From assembly GCA_037102815.1 (NCBI GenBank), contig BTPP01000003.1:4898001-4962000 (forward strand): a stretch of 64,000 nucleotides of DNA, in the 5' to 3' direction. The stretch's first letter is position 1. Each line of letters opens with the position of its first letter. Under the pieces are notes generated by a model. The model saw nothing but the letters and a program-made list of their open reading frames with translations, searched no databases and was not told the DNA's origin. Position numbers and translations under genes: made by a program. Positions 1-12,265 of the stretch are shown here, piece after piece. This DNA comes from Neurospora intermedia (Eukaryota; Ascomycota; Sordariomycetes; Sordariales; Sordariaceae).

Positions 1-934
1 TAGCATGCGTGCCGGACGCAGACGTGATGTAGAGGTAAGTATGCAATCACATTGAGTCGGACTCCGGCGTCTCAGTCTGACTCTTGTCGAACGTCCAAGT
101 CGTCGGCCTGTCACAAGGCGCAGGCGAGAAGTGATGTGTATGACTTGGTAGGATAGAGTACGTACTAGGTATAGACCTAGGTATCGGATAGCGGTCGATA
201 ACAGCCAAGGTAAACCATTGCCCTGACGGCGCCTTCAATCAGGTATGTAACGTCTGCTCGGGTAAGACCTGCCCGGGACTGTAAGACCCCCAGTCCGCTC
301 CTAGGTAGCTGTTCTCCTACTCTAGGTCAGTTCCTTCTAGGTCTATCACGGTTCCCCTTGGCCATGTAATTTAGGTGCCTTGTACATAGCGCGCAACGGG
401 TTGAATGGATGGAAGTGTGGAACAACTGGGGTAGGTAGGTAGACTAGGTTCCAGGCTCCCACCGACATCTCCCTCCCATCAGAACGGCACACAAGGCTGG
501 CGCTGTCTTCGGCCCTGTCACAGCGCGGGGACTGACTGCAACATGGTCAGGATTGTCGCTTCAAACTTTTGGGTTTCTGTCTCTTCACTTCCCGTTTAGA
601 GGAAGGTCACTCCCATACTTTGAGTATCAAGCACTTCTACAATGTTCCTGTGACTGGATCTGCCTACTGACAGTCGACTCACTTGGTTGTCTGGCAGCGC
701 CTGTCATGCATGCAAACAGCAGGTGCTTTGCTGCACATGGTAGTCACGATGGCTTCACTCATCTGGTATAAAGCCCAGGCCTGGTGGCCTGGTGGGATTC
801 TGGACATCATTTTCATCACTTGAATACAATCCAGATTACCAGCCATTGTAGGTGTTGCAATCTTGTCCTGACACAAGTGATCTAAACAGAACTAGTTTAA
901 CAATCTCACTCCCACCAGCCGGACGAAAGTCAAG
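1..934. other. Left-edge spacer and 5' region of the first gene
   Basis: I see no supported gene here; the longest frames are under 75 codons. The first 500 bases are rich in CTAGGT/ACCTAG words (about 166-190, 299, 345 and 425-450), a word family that recurs in spacers across the window. The last part presumably holds the promoter and 5' leader of the small gene that starts at 935. Confidence 0.5.
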
Positions 935-1305
935 ATGGCTGGCGACAACGGAAACAGCAACAACAACAACAAGGGTACCTCCACGGGTCAGTCTTCCAAC
1001 GCCCAAGGAAACAGCTCCTCTGGAGGAAAATCCTCTGCCAATTCCAAGTAAGTGAAACCCAACCTTCGCTTCTCTATGGGTCTGACCTAAACCCTCCTCC
1101 TATCTCTAGCGTCACCGAGTTCTCCAAAATCAACCCTGGCCAACCCATGTCTGACTACGAGTACCTCAAGCCCTGGGGCGGCAAGAAGGGGTTTATGCTT
1201 TCCTACGGGATCAAGCCTACCCCCGAGGGCTTCGAGGAGGCCAGAGATCTAATTGATCAGATGAGGGAGGAGTCAGGGTTTGGCAAGAGTCCTTACCGTG
1301 AATAG
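935..1305 (+). CDS. Small conserved hypothetical protein, 102 aa
   Basis: Two exons, 935-1047 and 1110-1305, joined across a 62-nt GTAAGT..TAG intron, give 102 residues. The first ~38 residues are a low-complexity Asn/Ser/Gly-rich head. The rest is a compact domain (about 39-102) with the run MSDYEYLKPWGGKKGFMLSY followed by an acidic amphipathic helix ending in EESGFGKSPYRE. From memory, an SDYEY-KPWGG-SYG-KP block is seen in small fungal proteins of unknown function, so the gene looks real, but I assign no function. There is no signal peptide or membrane segment, so it is probably cytosolic or nuclear. The frame continues cleanly across the splice, which supports the model. It is transcribed in the same direction as sod-1 about 2 kb downstream. 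Confidence 0.8.
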
Positions 1306-3295
1306 GAGGGTGAGAAAGCAGACAATTGATCTGTTGTCGATTTCTGCTTTAAAGACGAATTAACGGAGACCAGCTCAAGGATGGCGGCCTGCGCAGAACA
1401 AAAGTTCAAGCCACACCCAGTCCAGACTTGGGCCAGCCGAGCCCGTTGAATAACCTCCTAGTGGTGAGACGTCATGGTGTAACGGCAGTTAATAGAACAT
1501 AGACGAATGGATGGAGGTTTCGAAACCGAAGTACAACTAATTGTGCAAGGCATCCTCTCTTTTGGCTTGTGATTTGTGAGGTGCGTGAGAGGCAACCGAC
1601 CTGCTTAGGTTACAAGTCAAAAGTACCTGTCTACAGGATAATGACATGATGCAAGTGATGAGGCCCGCGCGCCTCAGCAAGCAAGTATGTAGAGCAAGCC
1701 CACGCAACAAATGGCAGCTCTAAAAGAAGGATTGTTGGTCTGTGCTCCCAAGCAATTGCGCTAGTGTAAACGGGCAGCAAGCTTATCTCTTATCGCACTA
1801 TAACCTAGGCTCACTGAGGTGAGTGTCGTCACACTCCAGCCCATCTGACACTCGCCATCCCATCTTCACAAGAGCATCTCAGATCTGTATTGGGGCCGAG
1901 ACTGACCTAGGCTCAATCATAGTACATTAAATATGACTCGATACCTCAGAAGATAAAGAGAAGACAACCAATCTAAGCGATGGTTCCTCAAACAGGAAAA
2001 CGGGTAGCCAAGTGATCAGGTCGAAATGATGAAGCAGCGCGTGTACAGCCTTGGCTGCTGGGCGTTTGTTGAATTGGTTTATACACAGAGAAAGAGTAAA
2101 GTGACCAATCAGCTTCGAGTTTGCTTAGAGGTTCCCCTGGATCTGATTCAATTGCCAGGGACTCCTGTCAAACTCTCTGTTTTACTTTCTGCTGTCACCT
2201 CATTGTTTATTGTTCAGCAGGGTCCCGTGCATCATCTCTTTTCTTGGGCTGCTCGAAGCCGATATCTTATAGTCCGAAGGAATTGGCTTTGAACACATCA
2301 AGCAAAGTCTCTAGCAATAGGTATTCACTGTTGGCGCAGACCGCGGGCATAGGACGCCGTGGTGTCAGAAGGGGAATGCCTCAGCCTTCGGATTCCCTCT
2401 TTGCCGCGGCAATATCCAACAAAGGACTGTTTGGGATTCGGCATGGTTGGGTGCTTTCAGCCCTACGGCAGCCACCGTGATCACGGTCTAGGTCTGTCTT
2501 TTGTACATATGGGCAGCTCGGAATCTAGACTTTGAAGGTCATCGTGTGAGTCTCCAACCGGGATAGAAGTTATCAAGATCTTATCAGATGGTCGGATCAA
2601 CGGCATCGAGGCAAAATGGTGCGAACAGAAAGGAAGCCAGAGGAAACACCCCACTTCATGGAATTGTGTGCTGGCCTGAAACAGCCCCGCGATCAATGAC
2701 ACCAAAGTGCTGGCCGATGTCGTCGTACACACATATCGGTTGCTTCTTGCTAGTAGTAAAGGCCATGTTCGGTTGTTGCTGCTGGTGCTGTCGTTGACAT
2801 TCGGTAGTACCCCAAGATGCCCGAACAAATATGCTCCTCTCTGGCAATTCAAGCCATCCAAGTTGGATCAAGCTCCCGTCTCGAGTTGAGGCACCAAAAC
2901 AACATCATCTCCCATCCATGTTTCCCCTTGTCCTGGCAATGACAATGCCAAGACCCCTCATATGCAACGGCTCGCTTTCTTTCCAGTGTGGCCGGAACTG
3001 CTGCCGAATTTGTAAGCGCCACTCAATCATACTGCGAGAACGAGATGACGGCAATGCGGGGTTCTGGTTCGTTCATCCCCTGCCTGACGAACCCCACCTG
3101 GACGCCAACGATCCTCGGACGGACGTCGGACTTGTTGCTGTTCCCCCGTGGCTCCCCGCTTCTTCAGGTTCAAGTATAACGTAGCCGATTTTTCTCCCAA
3201 GATCTTCTCTGCTGCTTCTTCTGCTTCAGTAAACACACAACCTTCCAGATACCCAAACAAACCGCTTCTACCCAAGCACTTTCAAATCCGTCAAA
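1306..3295. other. Spacer upstream of sod-1
   Basis: About 2 kb without a gene I can support. Several frames of 60-126 codons overlap each other on both strands between 2026 and 3275 and read as low-information sequence. The word CCTAGGCTCA occurs twice (near 1804 and 1908). The last 100 bases before 3296 are pyrimidine-rich, as is usual for a Neurospora 5' leader. This stretch should contain the sod-1 promoter; I did not see a convincing TATA box. Confidence 0.5.
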
Positions 3296-4206
3296 ATGGT
3301 CAAGGCTGGTAAGCACGATTCCGTCTACAATGCGTCACATTCATCCCACCGTCACGTTCTCGAGGTTGCCTTGCGGCTACCCATCCGCCATCAGACGATC
3401 CGAGTGGAGGGATCGGTTACCCACGCGTTGGTTTGAGCGAGTTTTCTGCTCATGGCCGGACACCTTGATGGGTACCTCAATCGTCACCTCCCTCGACGAT
3501 TGACGCAAGAGGAACTTGGAGAACCTCTTTGGCTACCGAGACCCTGTATTATTGGCTACAAGACAGTACGGCTAACCTCTTTCATATTCGTCCAGTCGCT
3601 GTCGTCCGTGGTGACTCTAACGTCAAGGGCACCGTGATCTTCGAGCAGGAGTCCGAGTCCGCTCCCACCACCATCACCTACGACATCTCTGGCAACGACC
3701 CCAACGCCAAGCGTGGCTTCCACATCCACACCTTCGGTGACAACACCAACGGCTGCACTTCTGCTGGCCCTCACTGTAAGTGAACTGAGCCCGGGGAACG
3801 TGTAACGTGGATGAGGGGAGGAAGTGATCATCATCAAAGCGCTAGACTGACCAATGTGCCCTTACCCACCCGCAGTCAACCCCCACGGCGCCACCCACGG
3901 TGACCGCACCGCCGAGGTCCGCCACGTCGGTGATCTCGGCAACATCGAGACCGATGCCCAGGGCAACGCCAAGGGCACCGTGACTGACAACCTCGTCAAG
4001 CTCATCGGCCCCGAGAGCGTCATTGGCGTATGTTTTCCCACAGATCACAACTTACAATGTTTCCCTCTTGCTAACTTGTCCAACAGCGCACTGTCGTCGT
4101 CCACGCCGGCACTGACGACCTTGGCAAGGGTGGCAACGAGGAGTCCCTCAAGACTGGTAACGCCGGTCCACGCCCTGCCTGCGGCGTCATTGGTATCTCC
4201 CAGTAA
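3296..4206 (+). CDS. sod-1: Cu,Zn superoxide dismutase
   Basis: Converts superoxide to hydrogen peroxide and oxygen in the cytosol and mitochondrial intermembrane space. Four exons, 3296-3308, 3596-3775, 3876-4027 and 4087-4206, give 154 residues, the usual size for fungal SOD1. The protein starts [20 protein letters not shown]. It carries the copper/zinc ligands in [14 protein letters not shown] and in the [12 protein letters not shown] loop, the disulfide cysteines (C in NGCTSAGPH and C in [10 protein letters not shown]) and the C-terminal signature [16 protein letters not shown]. The sequence is nearly identical to N. crassa SOD-1 as I recall it, and this anchors the taxonomic guess. The first coding exon is only 13 nt and is followed by a 287-nt intron, much longer than the other two (100 and 59 nt). 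An AATAAA lies 82 nt past the stop. Confidence 0.97.
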
Positions 4207-6158
4207 ACGTCTCAACTGGTCGGATGATTTGCGTTGTTAGACTACTATGTTAACTTGATCAGAGATAGTCTGTTGTCAAGCAGCGTGAATAAAACTGTAA
4301 AAGTGAAAAAAAAAAAACAAGCCAGCCAATTTCGGAAGTTACTGTGACTGTGATCCAATCCAGTGTTTGATATGCAGAGACCAATCGCTATACTGCCATT
4401 GGCACTAAAAGGTTCATACTGCTTGCCTTGTAGCAAATGACAACTACCTATACAGCTTTACAATTATCTTGGCCATATAAAGCGAAAAACGTCGTCCGTC
4501 ATCGTCGATGAATCCTGCATATGTAGCTCTTCCCCAAACCGTTCCTATTGTATGAAGCTTGATCCTTGCTTGAAGCTCTAGCTCGGGAGCTTGGGAAGCT
4601 GGGCTGTCACAGCACTCAGCTTATATGCTCTAATCGTTTGCGGACGACGCAATCGGAAGTGGAAGCTTGCAGAAGAGAACAGCTGTGTTCTTGGACATGG
4701 ATGTTATAGATGACTGGACGAAAGCTTCATTACCTCCAAAACATTTATGCTTACTGAATCTACAGGCCTAAGCATGTATATGAGCTGAGAACACCCAAGA
4801 CTCACCCACCTTCACACAGACACGCTCACCACTACCAAGTTACTTTTTCAACCTCAGAATCATCCCAGCTTCCATACGATCCTCCAATCTGGCAACTCCT
4901 CCTTGTCGTAAATATCCTCTTTTATACTCATCTACGATCAAGTCATGCCCAGGAGCAATCACCAACACGTCCCACCTGGGTATACACTAGGAAAATTCAT
5001 CTCCAACTTGGTTTCGACGCCAGCCCAATTGTGCACGTCTTGTCCACGGGAACAGACCGTATAAAGTTCCTTGGCTTTGGCGAAGCTGGGAAATTGTCAA
5101 ATTTGTATTTTCGCGAGGTTACGTTGAAGCTGAAGGATTTGATCTTTGACGCATGAGATAAGAACTGGTAGAAGGAGAGACGCCAAAACTTAGGCATAGT
5201 CCTTCTTGCTTTGCTTGACGCGGACTTTGACAATCCGAGGTTCATTTTCTGTATGCGAAACCGAACCTCCCATGGGAGACGACGGAAGCTCGCCTTGAAA
5301 GGCTTCAGTGATGACATGTCAGGTTGCAGATAACAAGAGCCGAGGTGGTGGTGGTGCAATGAGAGACGCCAAGATGCCTGGGGCTCTCTAAGGTACATAT
5401 ATATACATTGCCTTTTTGCTATCGAAGCGCTGAGTTGAAGTAGTGTCAAAGTACCGAGCGGTAGCCCCTGAAACCAGTCCCCTGGCGGGGAGGCGCTTCC
5501 AGAACAGCTGTTGAGGGGCTTTACCCCACATTTCAGATGGGGCGAGGACAGATGAAATGGCGAAAGCTGTCCAGATTGGGCCAGCAAAGGGAAGTCGTGA
5601 CACACCGACAGCTGTCCTTCCGTCAGGTCGTTCCACTGCCCGGCCAGTGGCCGCATCTCGAGAGCTTCCGTCCCATCCCACCAACCGGTCAAAGTCTCAT
5701 CTAACTTTCGACTTGAACTTTCTTCTCTTTTGCCGTCTGCAGGATCTCTCCCTTCTACATATCACAACTCTACACTTTAGTGTATCACGATTCCAGAGCT
5801 CTCCTTCCCCTTGTTGAGCTCTTGTTGGTTTCTTTTTTTCCTCTCTATATTTATTAGGTATGCAAGACAGCTTCCCCCACTGGTTCTCCCCCTCTCGTTC
5901 TCTGAGGTGTACCTTTTGGCCGGACCGCGGCATGATCCAAACACCAAGCCAAGGCTATATATGGAAGCACATCGGCCTCAGAACACGAGCTTCGAAGACG
6001 ACTCGGGGACCAATGCAATCTCAGTTGGCACCTCGGTTGCCAGATTATTAGTTATGATACCTTCCTAACACCTCCCTCTTCTAGTACAACATCCTAATAC
6101 TTCCAACCGCCCTCGACCATTTTACCTTCGAGCCCCGCCTTAAATATCATCTGTAGCC
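4207..6158. other. Spacer between sod-1 and the Tudor-SN gene
   Basis: About 1.95 kb. The first ~100 bases are the sod-1 3' end. A minus-strand frame is open from about 5656 (ATG) to 4997, about 219 codons. It has no recognisable domain and looks like ordinary translated spacer, so I do not call it a gene. The 400 bases before 6159 are pyrimidine-rich and likely hold the promoter and leader of the Tudor-SN gene. Confidence 0.4.
4288..4293 (+). terminator. Candidate poly(A) signal of sod-1
   Basis: A canonical AATAAA about 80 nt downstream of the sod-1 stop codon, followed 12 nt later by a run of 12 A residues (4306-4317). Position and sequence fit a cleavage/polyadenylation signal; the site of cleavage is inferred. 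Confidence 0.5.
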
Positions 6159-8873
6159 ATGTCTAGTTTCTTCGCTCAAGTAAAATCGGTGCTGAGCGGC
6201 GACACTTTGATCCTCGCCAACCCCAAGAACCCAGCACTCGAGCGCCAATTCTCTCTCGCTTATGTCACTGCTCCCCGTCTGAGCAAAGATGGCGACGAGC
6301 CATACGCTTTCCAGTCCCGCGAGTTCCTCAGGGAACTGACTCTCGGCAAGCCCATCAAGTGCACTGTACTCTGTAAGCTTTTCGCTGTCCCCTCTTCTTG
6401 CCTCAGTTGCTCCTACACCAACAATTGCTGACTTGGGACCAAAGACACCATCCCCAACTCCGGTAGGGAATATGGCGTTGCGCAACTCCAGGATGGAACC
6501 GAGCTCCCCGAGGCTGCCGTCAAGGCTGGCTGGCTCAAGGTCAGGGAGGATGCCGGCAGGAAAGACGACTCCGAGGAGACTCTCGACAAAATCGACAAGC
6601 TTAGGGAACTCGAGACCCAGGCAAAGGACGAACAAAAGGGCCTTCACGCTGGCAAGGATGGCTTCATTGCGGTCCAGAACGACCTTGGTGGCCCCGACTT
6701 CCTCAACCAGTGGAAGGGCAAGACCGTGGACGCTGTCATTGAGAAGGTCATTAGCGGAGACCGTCTCCTTACCCGTCTTCTCCTTAGCGACAAGAAGCAC
6801 TACCAGGTCATGACTCTCATCGCCGGTATCAGGACGCCATCGACCGCCAGGACCAACCCCTCCACAGGCCAGACGCAGCCTGCCGAGGAATATGGCGAGG
6901 AGGCCAAGAGATTTGTCGAGACCCGCCTCCTTCAGCGCAAGTTGAAGGTTAAGATCGTCGGTGCCAGCCCTCAGGGCCAGCTCGTTGCTACCATCCTTCA
7001 CCCCAACGGCAACATTGCCGAGTTCCTCTTGCAGGACGGCCTTGCCCGCTGCAACGACTTCCACTCTGTCTTCCTTGGACCTGATATGGCTGCTCTCCGC
7101 GCTGCCGAGAAGAAAGCCCAGTCCGCTCAGCTGCGCTTGCACAAGGGTCACGTTGCCAAGGCTACTGCTGGTGGTAAGGACCTCGACGTGACTGTCACCA
7201 AGATTGTCGGTGCCGATACCATCCTTGTCCGGAACAAGGCCGGCGACGAAAAGAGGCTCAGCTTGAGCAGCATTCGTGGTCCCAGAGCTGGTGAGCCTTC
7301 CGAGGCTCCCTGGAGAGAGGAAGCCAAGGAGTTCCTGCGCAAAAAGATCATTGGCAAGCACGTTCGTGTCTCGATTGACGGTTCCAAGGCTGCCACCGAT
7401 GATTTTGAGGCCCGTGATGTTGCCACTGTCACTCGTGACGGCAAGAACATTGGTCTGATGCTTGTTCAAGAGGGCTACGCTACCGTTATCAGGCACCGCA
7501 AGGATGACACTGATCGTGCTTCCAACTATGACGAGCTTCTCGCTGCCCAGGAGACGGCTAAGGAAGAGAAGAAGGGTATCTGGTCTGGCAAAAGCCCCAA
7601 GATCAAGCAATACACTGACATGTCCGAGAGTGCACAAAAAGCCAAGCTTCAGCTTTCTACTCTCTCGAGGCAAAAGAAGGTTCCCGGTATTGTGGACTAC
7701 TGCAAGTCCGGTTCTCGCTTCACTGTCTTAATCCCTCGCGAGGGTGTCAAGATTACCCTGGTTCTCGCCGGTATCCGTGCTCCCCGTGCTGGCCGCACCC
7801 CCAAGGAGGAGGGTGAGCCCTTCGGAAACGAGGCTCTTGAGTTGGCCAACCGACGCTGCAACCAGAGAGATTGCGAGATTGATGTTCACGACATTGACAA
7901 GGTTGGCGGCTTCATTGGTGACCTTTACATCGGCCGCGAGAGCTTTGCCAAGCTCCTTGTTGAGGAGGGTCTTGCTTCCGTTCATCAATACTCTGCCGAG
8001 AAGTCCGGCAATGCTGCCGAGCTCAACGCCGCTGAGAAGCGTGCCAAGGAGGCTCGTAAGGGTCTGTGGAAGGACTGGGATCCTTCGCAGGACGCCGCTG
8101 AGGAGGAAGAGGCTGCTCAGGCTGCCCCCGAGGTTGAGCTCACCATCCGGGAGAAGCGCAACGACTACCGTGACATCGTCATCACCAACGTTGATGCCAA
8201 TGGCAAGCTTAAGATCCAGGAGGTCGGCCAGGGCACTGCTGCCTTGACTACCCTCATGAACGAGTTCAAGAAGTACCACAGCAACCCTGCCAACAAGAAG
8301 TCCCTCCCTGACGCGCCCAAGACTGGTGAGCTTGTCGCTGCTCAGTTCAGCGCCGATGGCGAGTGGTACAGAGCCCGCGTCAGGTCGAACGACCGCTCCG
8401 CCAAGGTTGCCGAGGTTGTCTACATCGATTACGGTAACTCCGAGAAGCAGCCCTGGTCGAAGCTCCGTCCTCTTGACGCGCAGTTCGGCGTTCAGAAGCT
8501 CAAGGCCCAGGCCATTGATGCTTCCCTGTCCTTTGTCCAGCTTCCCTCCGCCACTCACTATCTTGATGAGGCCATCAACATTATCTACGAGCTGACTGAA
8601 GGCAGACAGCTCGTCGGCAGCTTTGACTACATTGACAACAAGGAGGGTCTCAGCTACATTACCATCTATGACCCCAAGGATGCCAAGGATCCTGATTCAT
8701 CTCTCAACCGCGAGATTCTCTCGACCGGATACGCCATGGTTCCCATGAAGCTCAAGGCGTGGGAAAGGAGCCCCGTGTTCGAGAAGACATTGAAGTCGTA
8801 CAGGAAGGCTCAAGAACAGGCCAAGGATACGCGTCTTGGTATGTGGGAGTATGGCGATATCACTGAGGACTAG
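6159..8873 (+). CDS. Tudor-SN (SND1/p100-type) staphylococcal-nuclease and Tudor domain protein
   Basis: Two exons, 6159-6372 and 6445-8873, across a 72-nt intron give 880 residues, the normal length for Tudor-SN. Four SN-like OB-fold repeats occupy about residues 1-150, 166-310, 315-465 and 470-640. Each has the family pattern of a VISGD/VLSGD-type strand, an LAGIRAP-like turn and an EARDVATV- or GGFIGDLYI-type strand. A Tudor domain follows at about 699-752 (ELVAAQFSADGEWYRARV, then VYIDYGNSE). It is set inside a fifth, split SN repeat that ends LGMWEYGDITED. Family members bind RNA and act in RNA turnover, splicing and stress-granule biology. The nuclease-like repeats usually lack a full catalytic set, and I do not see a complete Arg/Asp/Glu set in repeats 2-4. 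The start is supported by the continuous first SN repeat. Long open frames on the minus strand here are shadows of codon bias. Confidence 0.95.
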
Positions 8874-10843
8874 AATCTGTTGGTGCTTATGCGAGAGAGG
8901 TGTGTTATGCCGGAGAGATTTGTTGCTTTTCTTAAGCTATAAGGAGCAGGGCAAGGCGGGGGCGTGAGAGGCGTGCAAAAGATGATATCCTTAGGTGTTC
9001 ATGATAATCAAAAGGGAGAAAAGAACGAGGGATAATTGATTCGGTTTCGAAATGCTCAACCACTATCTTTTGTCATATCAACATGTCTAGTGTATCTGTG
9101 AACTTGATGGACGAGTGATACGTGTAGGTATATGTGGTTTACAAGAAACTGCCGATCGCCGGAGCTAACAATAGGTAGGGACTATGGCGGTGTTGATCTG
9201 TAAGAGTCTCGCCGTAAAAATCGCCGGCCGGATAAAAAGGCAGTTTGATTGTCAGAAACGTGGCCGGGTAAATTGGTCAGCTCAAGCTCCCCTTGCTCTC
9301 TCGTCTCCATGCATTTGCACCGAACTGTGGAACCGCAAGTCTCCTGAGGGCTGGAAACATGGCAGAATGTCCAAAGTGCCCAATGGTAAGGATCAAGAGA
9401 TGCGTGTGATCCATATGGTCGTTGTTAGAAGTGGTTGATAGGTGTCACTTCTGACAAACTGACATACAATTCAAATACAAGGACTATCATCTACAACTAA
9501 GACAGGCGTCAGTGTATTCCAAAAACGACATCGATGACTGTCACTGCACTGCACTGGTGACATAAAAGCAGTGGAGTCCCGTAAACACACCCCCGGCCGA
9601 TCCGAATGGGGTCACTGCCGAGACTAGCGACAGACTGGGCGTGACGTTATGGCATCACTAACATTCACGCTACGCCGCACTAACAAAACCCCAACCCCCG
9701 AAAGCACCCCCAAAAGTCCCAAACGACTAACCCCCACGCAGGGACGCAACCCACGACGGTGCCTGAGGGGCGGGTGGCTGTTGTTTTAGCTGCAATGCTG
9801 ACTGATGTGTGGTCAGTGATGGTGTAAGAGATGGAAATGGGATCCGAATTGGGATGAGGAAGCGGGATTGACGATGTGTTGGATGCTCCGGATGAAAGGT
9901 GTTGTGGTCAAGAGGAAAAGGTGAAAACGGTTTTGATTCTTTGGACCCTAGAACTGAGACCATAACCAGAACCCGGGAGGAAAGTTCGGCATTGCGGCCG
10001 AGGCGGAAGGCGGCCATCGAGGTGCCTGGTGCCTCTGCTTGGGTGCTCGGATTGAACAATGAATGGCTTGGACTCGCCACATGGTTTTCTGTGAAACTGG
10101 CCGTGCTGGCCGGGCTGGCCAGAAATGGCAAATGGTCGGAGAAGTGCGGTTTATGACGGGAAGAGGGGAACAAGAAGTGAGAAATGTCAAAGCAAAGAAT
10201 CACATGAGTCTTCTCCGAGAAGGCGTGGAAGTGATAGATCAAGGGACTACCTTGATGAGACTAGCTGCTTTGATGTCCGAGAGAGTTTCCGGACCTTGCA
10301 GAAGAAGCGCAGAAAGAAGGCCAAAATCTCGACGAAAAAGCCGAGGGAGGATCAGGGCTGGTATTTGAATACATTGAGACGGGACGAACAAGGAACTGGA
10401 TTGACAGGAACTGTCCATGCTCAACTTGAGGCGGCGGCGATATGCAAACAGGATGGGTACCAGGATGGAAAGTTATGACGATGGTGATGAGATCCCCGCT
10501 ATTTGGCCGTAAAGCGGATTTCCTAGGTGTCATATTAATAAACCAGGACAAGAACCAAAGAACCCCTCGCTCCGTTGCAAGCACCATCCACCGCATTCCA
10601 CTCACGTCCTACCTTAGCGAAGCGTGCCAAGACGTTGCCATTTTCCCCGTCATCCCCAACACCACTTGATTAAAGCGAACTCGCCCTTCAATAACTTCGC
10701 CGGATTCCCAAGTCCTTTCCACCTTTTCCTCTTCTCTGCAACAAAACACCTACCGACTTTTTCTCTTTTGATTGATAGATACCCCCCAAAAACACCAACA
10801 ACAAACCACGCCTAATACTATTCACTCATCCACATCACCCAAA
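8874..10843. other. Spacer upstream of transaldolase
   Basis: About 2 kb. Overlapping frames on both strands between 9727 and 10605 reach 171 codons but have no recognisable domain. Most start at non-ATG codons, so I call no gene. The 200 bases before 10844 are rich in C/T and CAA and look like a promoter and 5' leader. Confidence 0.45.
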
Positions 10844-12265
10844 ATGTCTAACTCTCTCGAGCAGCTCAAGGCCACTGGCACTGTACGTTCCGTCATTCCT
10901 GTTTCCCCCTGTACCCCGCCAAACCCCTCATCCGATGATTCGGGGGCTTTTTTGTGAAGCTTCCCAGACGAACCATCGCGATTTGATGGGATTTCGCGAT
11001 GATGCGAGATGCTTCATTGTGTTTGTATTTGTTTTGCGGCATTCTGCGACAAATTTGGTGAACAAGCTGCTAACTGCTGCATCTTTGCGCAATGTATAGG
11101 TTGTCGTCTGTGACTCAGGTAAGCTTCTTCCGCCAGCTCCCCTCCGATGCAGGAGCAGAACATGATCACCATGTTTCCAATGATGCTAACGATTTCTTGC
11201 TTCCAACAGGCGACTTCGCTACCATGGCCAAGTACAAGCCCCAGGATGCCACCACCAACCCCTCCCTGATTCTCGCCGCTACCAAGAAGCCCGAGTACGG
11301 CGCTCTCCTCGACGCCGCCATCGCCGATGCCAAGAAGGGCCCCGGCTCCCCCGAGGAGAAGGTCGATGCCGCCCTCGACTACCTCCTTGTCCAGTTCGGC
11401 AAGAAGATTCTCGAGATCGTCCCCGGCAAGGTCTCCACTGAGGTCGATGCCGCCCTCTCCTTCGACACCAAGGCTTCCGTCGACAAGGCTCTCCACATCA
11501 TCAAGGTGCGTGTTTGTGAATATGTTGCCTCCCAAGCTCCCTGATTTAGGCTCACAATAACTGACCTTTTCACCAACAGCTCTACGAGGCCGAGGGCATC
11601 TCCAAGGACCGCGTCCTGATCAAGATCGCCTCCACCTGGGAGGGTATCAAGGCTGCCGAGATCCTCCAGCGCGACCACGGCATCAACTGCAACCTCACCC
11701 TCATGTTCTCCCTTACCCAGGCCATCGCCGCCGCTGAGGCCGGTGCCTTCCTCATCTCCCCCTTCGTCGGCCGTATCCTTGACTGGTTCAAGGCTCACAC
11801 CGGCAAGAACTACTCCAAGGAGGAGGACCCCGGTGTGGCTTCCGTCAAGACCATCTTCAACTACTACAAGAAGTTCGGCTACAAGACCATTGTCATGGGT
11901 GCCTCCTTCCGCAACGTTGGCGAGATCACTGAGCTCGCTGGCTGCGACTACCTGACCATCTCCGTATGTCTTCACCTTCATCTCATGCTGCAATCCTTTG
12001 CAGAAATATGCGCTAACCATGATAATAGCCCAACCTTCTCGAGGAGCTCCTCAACTCCGATGCTCCCGTCCCCCAGAAGCTCAACGCTGCCGACGCCGCC
12101 AGCCTCTCGATCGAGAAGAAGACCTACATCAACAGCGAGCCTACTTTCCGCTTCGACTTCAACGAGGACCAGATGGCCGTCGAGAAGCTTCGCGAGGGTA
12201 TCTCCAAGTTCGCTGCTGATGCCGTCACCCTCAAGGAGATCATCAAGCAGAAGCTTGCCGAGTAA
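10844..12265 (+). CDS. Transaldolase
   Basis: Transfers a dihydroxyacetone unit from sedoheptulose 7-phosphate to glyceraldehyde 3-phosphate in the cytosolic non-oxidative pentose phosphate pathway. Five exons, 10844-10882, 11100-11118, 11210-11505, 11580-11963 and 12029-12265, give 324 residues, standard for the class I family. The protein starts [13 protein letters not shown]. It has the conserved [10 protein letters not shown] block, the Schiff-base lysine in [13 protein letters not shown] (about K133), the [11 protein letters not shown] strand, [10 protein letters not shown] and the [16 protein letters not shown] blocks. Exon 2 is a 19-nt micro-exon (VVVCDS plus one base) between introns of 217 and 91 nt; both flanking splices are needed to keep the frame. 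Strong C-ending codon bias suggests high expression. The gene is convergent with the GPI2 gene, with about 550 bases between the stops. Confidence 0.96.

Noticed and set aside
6147-7673. 508-codon open frame on the minus strand over the Tudor-SN gene
   Set aside because: It is the mirror of the strongly codon-biased Tudor-SN exon; the plus-strand protein has clear domains, the minus-strand translation has none.
9727-10242. 171-codon minus-strand frame upstream of transaldolase
   Set aside because: Begins at TTG, Pro/Ser/His-rich without domain, and overlaps other frames of similar length on the opposite strand.
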